Below, in pieces: positions 60,643-63,715 of a stretch of DNA of 63,715 nt. How positions within the stretch are numbered: the first letter of the stretch is position 1; the number at the start of each line of letters is the position of its first letter. The DNA lies in contig NZ_QRUF01000013.1 of the NCBI RefSeq assembly GCF_003458415.1, forward strand, positions 1 to 63,715, read 5' to 3'. A model generated the notes under the pieces. The model worked only from the letters and a program-made list of their open reading frames with translations, was not told the DNA's origin and did no database searches. A program made the position numbers and the translations under genes. Source of the DNA: Collinsella sp. AF25-2LB. Its GTDB lineage: Bacteria; Actinomycetota; Coriobacteriia; Coriobacteriales; Coriobacteriaceae.

Positions 60643-61077
60643 CTACTCACCGGTTTCGATGCGCTCCGGCGTGCTCTCGTGGTAGATGAGCGTAAACGTA
60701 CCGATCTGAACGGAAGAACCGTCGTGCAGCGGGGCTGCATTGACAATGGCACCGTCGACCCAGGTACCATTGAGCGAGCCCAGGTCCTCGATGCGAGCGC
60801 CGAGGCCCTCGCGAATAATGCGCGCGTGGCTGCGCGAAACGGTCATGTCATTAAGGAAGATGCCGTTCGCGGGATCGCGGCCGATGGTGGTCACGTCGTC
60901 CTCGAGCTCAAAGGCGGCACCAGTCTGCGGACCCTTGACGATGGACAGGACGGGGGCGGTGATGCGCACGTTGGCCATGAGGTCGGGAACGGTGACGTCG
61001 CTTGAAGGCACGCGGAATACGCAGGTAGCGTCAGCAGTCTTATCATTCTGAGGCATATTGTTAACCATGTTGTCCAT
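60643..61077 (-). CDS. GarA-like FHA domain protein
   Basis: 144 aa. C-terminal FHA domain (about 52-140) with GRDPANGIFLNDMTVSRSHA and SLNGTWVDG, which hold the phosphothreonine-binding residues. The N-terminal tail ADATCVFR aligns with TTSVFR of mycobacterial GarA, whose Thr is phosphorylated by PknB/PknG to switch binding to metabolic enzymes. So it may act as a phospho-switch; the kinase is not in the window. ATG 61077 follows TTAGGGG. Confidence 0.83.
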   Translation of the reverse strand: MDNMVNNMPQNDKTADATCVFRVPSSDVTVPDLMANVRITAPVLSIVKGPQTGAAFELEDDVTTIGRDPANGIFLNDMTVSRSHARIIREGLGARIEDLGSLNGTWVDGAIVNAAPLHDGSSVQIGTFTLIYHESTPERIETGE

Positions 61078-61143
61078 GACAACCCCTAACTTATCGCGGA
61101 CGTGCCGCAAATAATGAACCGTACGTAATCATACCCCAACGAA

Positions 61144-61848
61144 TCAGTCTTCGATTTCAGGGTTCAGAAAGTCGATGTCCTCGTCCTCGGGATGCGCGAG
61201 AGCCTGTTTAATGGCCACTCCGCCCTTAATGGAGTAGATGACAGCCGTGAGCATGGAGAAGATCACGCCGCCGTACACAAAGAAGATGCCGAGGGGCACC
61301 GAGCTTCCGTTGAGGCCCGGGAAGGCCGTAAGGGTTGAAGATAAAAGGTGCAGGCCGTCAATAACGGGGAAACCGAGCAGCATGAGTGAGAAGCCGGTCA
61401 TGAGCAGCGCCGTGGCAATCTTTCCGGGAAAGACCACATCGATGGGGCGACGGTGATAATGACGCACGATAAGCGTGCCGATGCCCAGATAGATGTCGCG
61501 GCCAATAATGAGTACGCAGACCCAGATGGGCAGCTCTCCGCGGACCACCAGTCCAAGTACGCCGGTGAACAGCAGCGCACGGTCGCAAATGGGATCCATG
61601 ACCTTGCCGAGCCACGAGACCGTCTTAGTCATGCGGGCGATCTGACCGTCCATCCAGTCGGTGGAGGCGGCAACGGCGTAGATAACGATGGCGATGACAC
61701 GGTTGTTATCCGTCACAAACAGGTACAGAAATACCAGGGTGAGGATCAGGCGCGTAAAGGTGATGAAATTGGAGATCGTAAAGATCTTATTCGACGGGTA
61801 ATCGGAAGTGCCGATAAGCTCCTTTTTGATCTTCTTTTTGATGCCCAC
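61144..61848 (-). CDS. CDP-alcohol phosphatidyltransferase (PgsA paralogue)
   Basis: 234 aa, five or six membrane helices. The catalytic pattern is seen as DWMDGQIAR followed by GKVMDPICDR. Product: phosphatidylglycerol phosphate, cardiolipin or phosphatidylinositol phosphate type; not decided by sequence. It stands 67 bp upstream of the FHA and MerR genes, as pgsA2 does in mycobacteria. The start GTG 61848 follows GGGGGAG; a longer frame to 61974 is unsupported. The window contains another pgsA at 40.3 kb. Confidence 0.82.
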   Translation of the reverse strand: MGIKKKIKKELIGTSDYPSNKIFTISNFITFTRLILTLVFLYLFVTDNNRVIAIVIYAVAASTDWMDGQIARMTKTVSWLGKVMDPICDRALLFTGVLGLVVRGELPIWVCVLIIGRDIYLGIGTLIVRHYHRRPIDVVFPGKIATALLMTGFSLMLLGFPVIDGLHLLSSTLTAFPGLNGSSVPLGIFFVYGGVIFSMLTAVIYSIKGGVAIKQALAHPEDEDIDFLNPEIED

Positions 61849-61976
61849 AGGACTCCCCCGCTGGTTAACGACAAAACTTTCGATACTATACCCGTTCCAG
61901 CGATGTCTATCCAGCGCAGCCATAGAGAGTCCAGACATGTGGAGGGCGCCTCTGGGCTGCGCTGGATTCTGCATTT

Positions 61977-62033
61977 GTGTACATCAGCCTCCAAAAGCGA
62001 CATTTTTCGGCATCTTTGGTGGCTGGTGTACAC
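61977..62033. repeat. Imperfect palindromic element (19-bp arms)
   Basis: GTGTACATCAGCCTCCAAA (61977-61995) and its inverse at 62015-62033 agree at 17 of 19 positions. The loop AGCGACATTTTTCGGCATC is 19 bases. It resembles the larger foldback elements in design but not in sequence; GTTTTG follows on the plus strand. Confidence 0.6.
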
Positions 62034-62182
62034 GTTTTGATTCGGTGATTACATCGATCGGGAAAGTTGTTGCTTTAAGCAAATGCGTACGGGTCGAGAA
62101 GGGCTGGCACCAAAAGAGCCCAACGGCCGTTACGGCTTCGTTAGAAACGCGCCCCATCATGGATGGTGAACCCGAAAGGTAA

Positions 62183-62215
62183 GGCGCGCGGGCACGGCGA
62201 CTCGGCCCGCGCGCC
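62183..62215 (+). promoter_or_regulatory. GC-rich hairpin ahead of the ABC transporter
   Basis: GGCGCGCGGGC (62183-62193) and GCCCGCGCGCC (62205-62215) are perfectly inverted around an 11-base loop, just before the ribosome site (AGAGAAAGGA). It could attenuate or stabilise the transcript. Confidence 0.5.
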
Positions 62216-62236
62216 CGGAAGAGAAAGGATAAGCCC

Positions 62237-62961
<725 letters not shown>

Positions 62962-62965
<4 letters not shown>

Positions 62966-63715
62966 CGGGCGAGAAAGGCGGCCTGCTCGCGGGCCTGCGC
63001 GCCGAGGCCCTGAAGTCGCGCCACGCGGCACCGGTTCGCCTGGCCGTGCTCATGGCGCTGCCGATGCCGCTGCTCGGCGCGATGCCCTACCGGGGCGTGC
63101 AGATCTTCAGCGCGTGGAACTACTGGTACGCGCTCTTCCTGCCCGTGTCTCTCTCGCTCGTGGTGGCGTGCGTCGCGCGGGCGGACGCTCGCACGCGGAT
63201 GCGGGGGCTTCTGGGCCTGGGCTTCCCGCTCGGGCGCGCCTGGTGGGCCAAGGCGCTCTGGTGCCTCGCTCTCTGCACGCTCTCGAACCTCGTGGTCTTC
63301 GGCATCTACCTCGCGGGATCGGCGTTCTCCTCGCAGGGCCTCACGGCCGCGGGCACCCTCACGATGCTCCTCTGCGCGCTCGCCAACACGGTGACCGCGG
63401 CGTGGATGATCCCCGCAGGGCTCTTCCTCACGGCGCGGCTCGGAATGCTCGCGGGCATCTTCTGCCCGCTCGCCGCGCAGCTCGTGGGCGGGTTCGCCTG
63501 GTCGCTGGTGCCGCTGCCGCAGCTCTTTCCGCCGTCGGCGAGCATGGTCATACCCACGAGCTTCATCCCCGTGCTGCCGAGTGGCGAGCCACTCGCGGCG
63601 GACATGGCGCTCGGCGGGGCGCTCGCGGCGGACGGCATGCTCACGCTAGCGGGCCTTGCGGTCAGCGCGCTCGCGTTCGCCGCGCTCACGGCGGCGGGCG
63701 CGGCCTGGTTCGCGC
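62962..63715 (+). CDS. Lantibiotic-immunity ABC transporter permease (LanE-like), cut by the window end
   Basis: Open from ATG 62962 (overlapping the previous stop, ATGA) to the window edge, 251 codons without stop. The protein has six probable membrane helices. It opens with GLLAGLRAEALKSRH, and AWNYWYALFLPVSLSLVVA and MVIPTSFIPVLPSGEPL resemble the MutE/EpiE permeases, which are about 245-255 aa. So nearly the whole gene is here. A second permease (LanG) would be expected next. No lantibiotic structural gene is visible in the window. Confidence 0.82.

Larger units (their letters stand above)
61849..62236. other. Intergenic region between divergent pgsA paralogue and ABC transporter
   Basis: No coding sequence is credible. 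It holds the imperfect palindrome at 61977-62033, a TTGCTTTAAGCAA palindrome near 62070, and a GC-rich hairpin just before the ABC genes. Promoters for both sides must lie here, but I could not assign them. Confidence 0.45.

Overview
The window is GC-rich bacterial chromosome, almost entirely core genome. Actinobacterial hallmarks (mIHF-type mihF upstream of gmk-rpoZ, a GarA-like FHA gene next to a MerR gene and a pgsA paralogue, lexA divergent from a LysM protein followed by nrdR) sit beside traits more usual in Firmicutes (PyrR, RNase J together with RNase Y, SpoVS, type 1B dihydroorotate dehydrogenase). This mix fits Coriobacteriia; Collinsella is my best guess. It is inferred from gene content and layout only, since there is no rRNA gene in the window.

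Layout. 0.1-3.6 kb (minus): adhE and a small phosphotransferase. 3.7-4.3 kb: a transposase relic between perfect inverted repeats, then rpmB. 4.6-10.1 kb: pyrimidine operon pyrR-pyrB-pyrC-pyrK-pyrD-pyrF with a leader attenuator and an internal hairpin; carAB and pyrE are not in it. 10.3-12.7 kb: mihF-gmk-rpoZ-thiI. 12.9-17.0 kb: comEA-comEC-holA (DNA uptake and the polymerase III delta subunit). 17.1-29.4 kb: translation and RNA genes rpsT, lepA, dusB, hemW, a membrane-tailed DnaJ, dnaJ, mtaB, phoH, ybeY, dgkA, era, recO, rpsO. 29.5-34.1 kb: pnp and rnj, separated by a 640-bp spacer holding two large palindromic elements. 34.1-50.5 kb: ftsK, a RodZ-like gene, a yajQ-family gene, rimO, pgsA, cinA, recA, recX, rny, a GHKL ATPase, spoVS, miaB, miaA, hflX. 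This order resembles the spoIIIE-ymfM-pgsA-cinA-recA-rny-ymdB-spoVS-miaB block of Bacillus. 50.5-53.4 kb: SOS locus (a DUF1624-like membrane gene, lexA, a divergent LysM gene, nrdR, dut). 53.4-53.8 kb: a second pair of palindromic elements. 53.8-59.2 kb: a UgtP/MGDG-synthase-like glycosyltransferase, trxB, a DUF1836 regulator, degV, a NlpC/P60 wall hydrolase. 59.2-61.8 kb (minus): pgsA paralogue, FHA, MerR, apt. 62.2 kb to the end: a lantibiotic-immunity-type ABC transporter, GC-richer than the rest and cut by the window edge.

The most unusual signals are non-coding. Two intergenic regions each carry a pair of large hairpins in opposite orientation. Within a pair the core is conserved, with compensatory changes in one family, but the outer arms form perfect or near-perfect inverted repeats of different sequence at every copy. 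At the first copy the arm contains part of the pnp terminator, as if flanking host DNA had been copied in inverted orientation. Other regulatory candidates: a near-identical operator upstream of both the DUF1836 gene and degV; a repeat shared by the comEA and recA upstream regions; LexA boxes at recA and lexA/LysM; and an inverted repeat that would sequester the nrdR start site.
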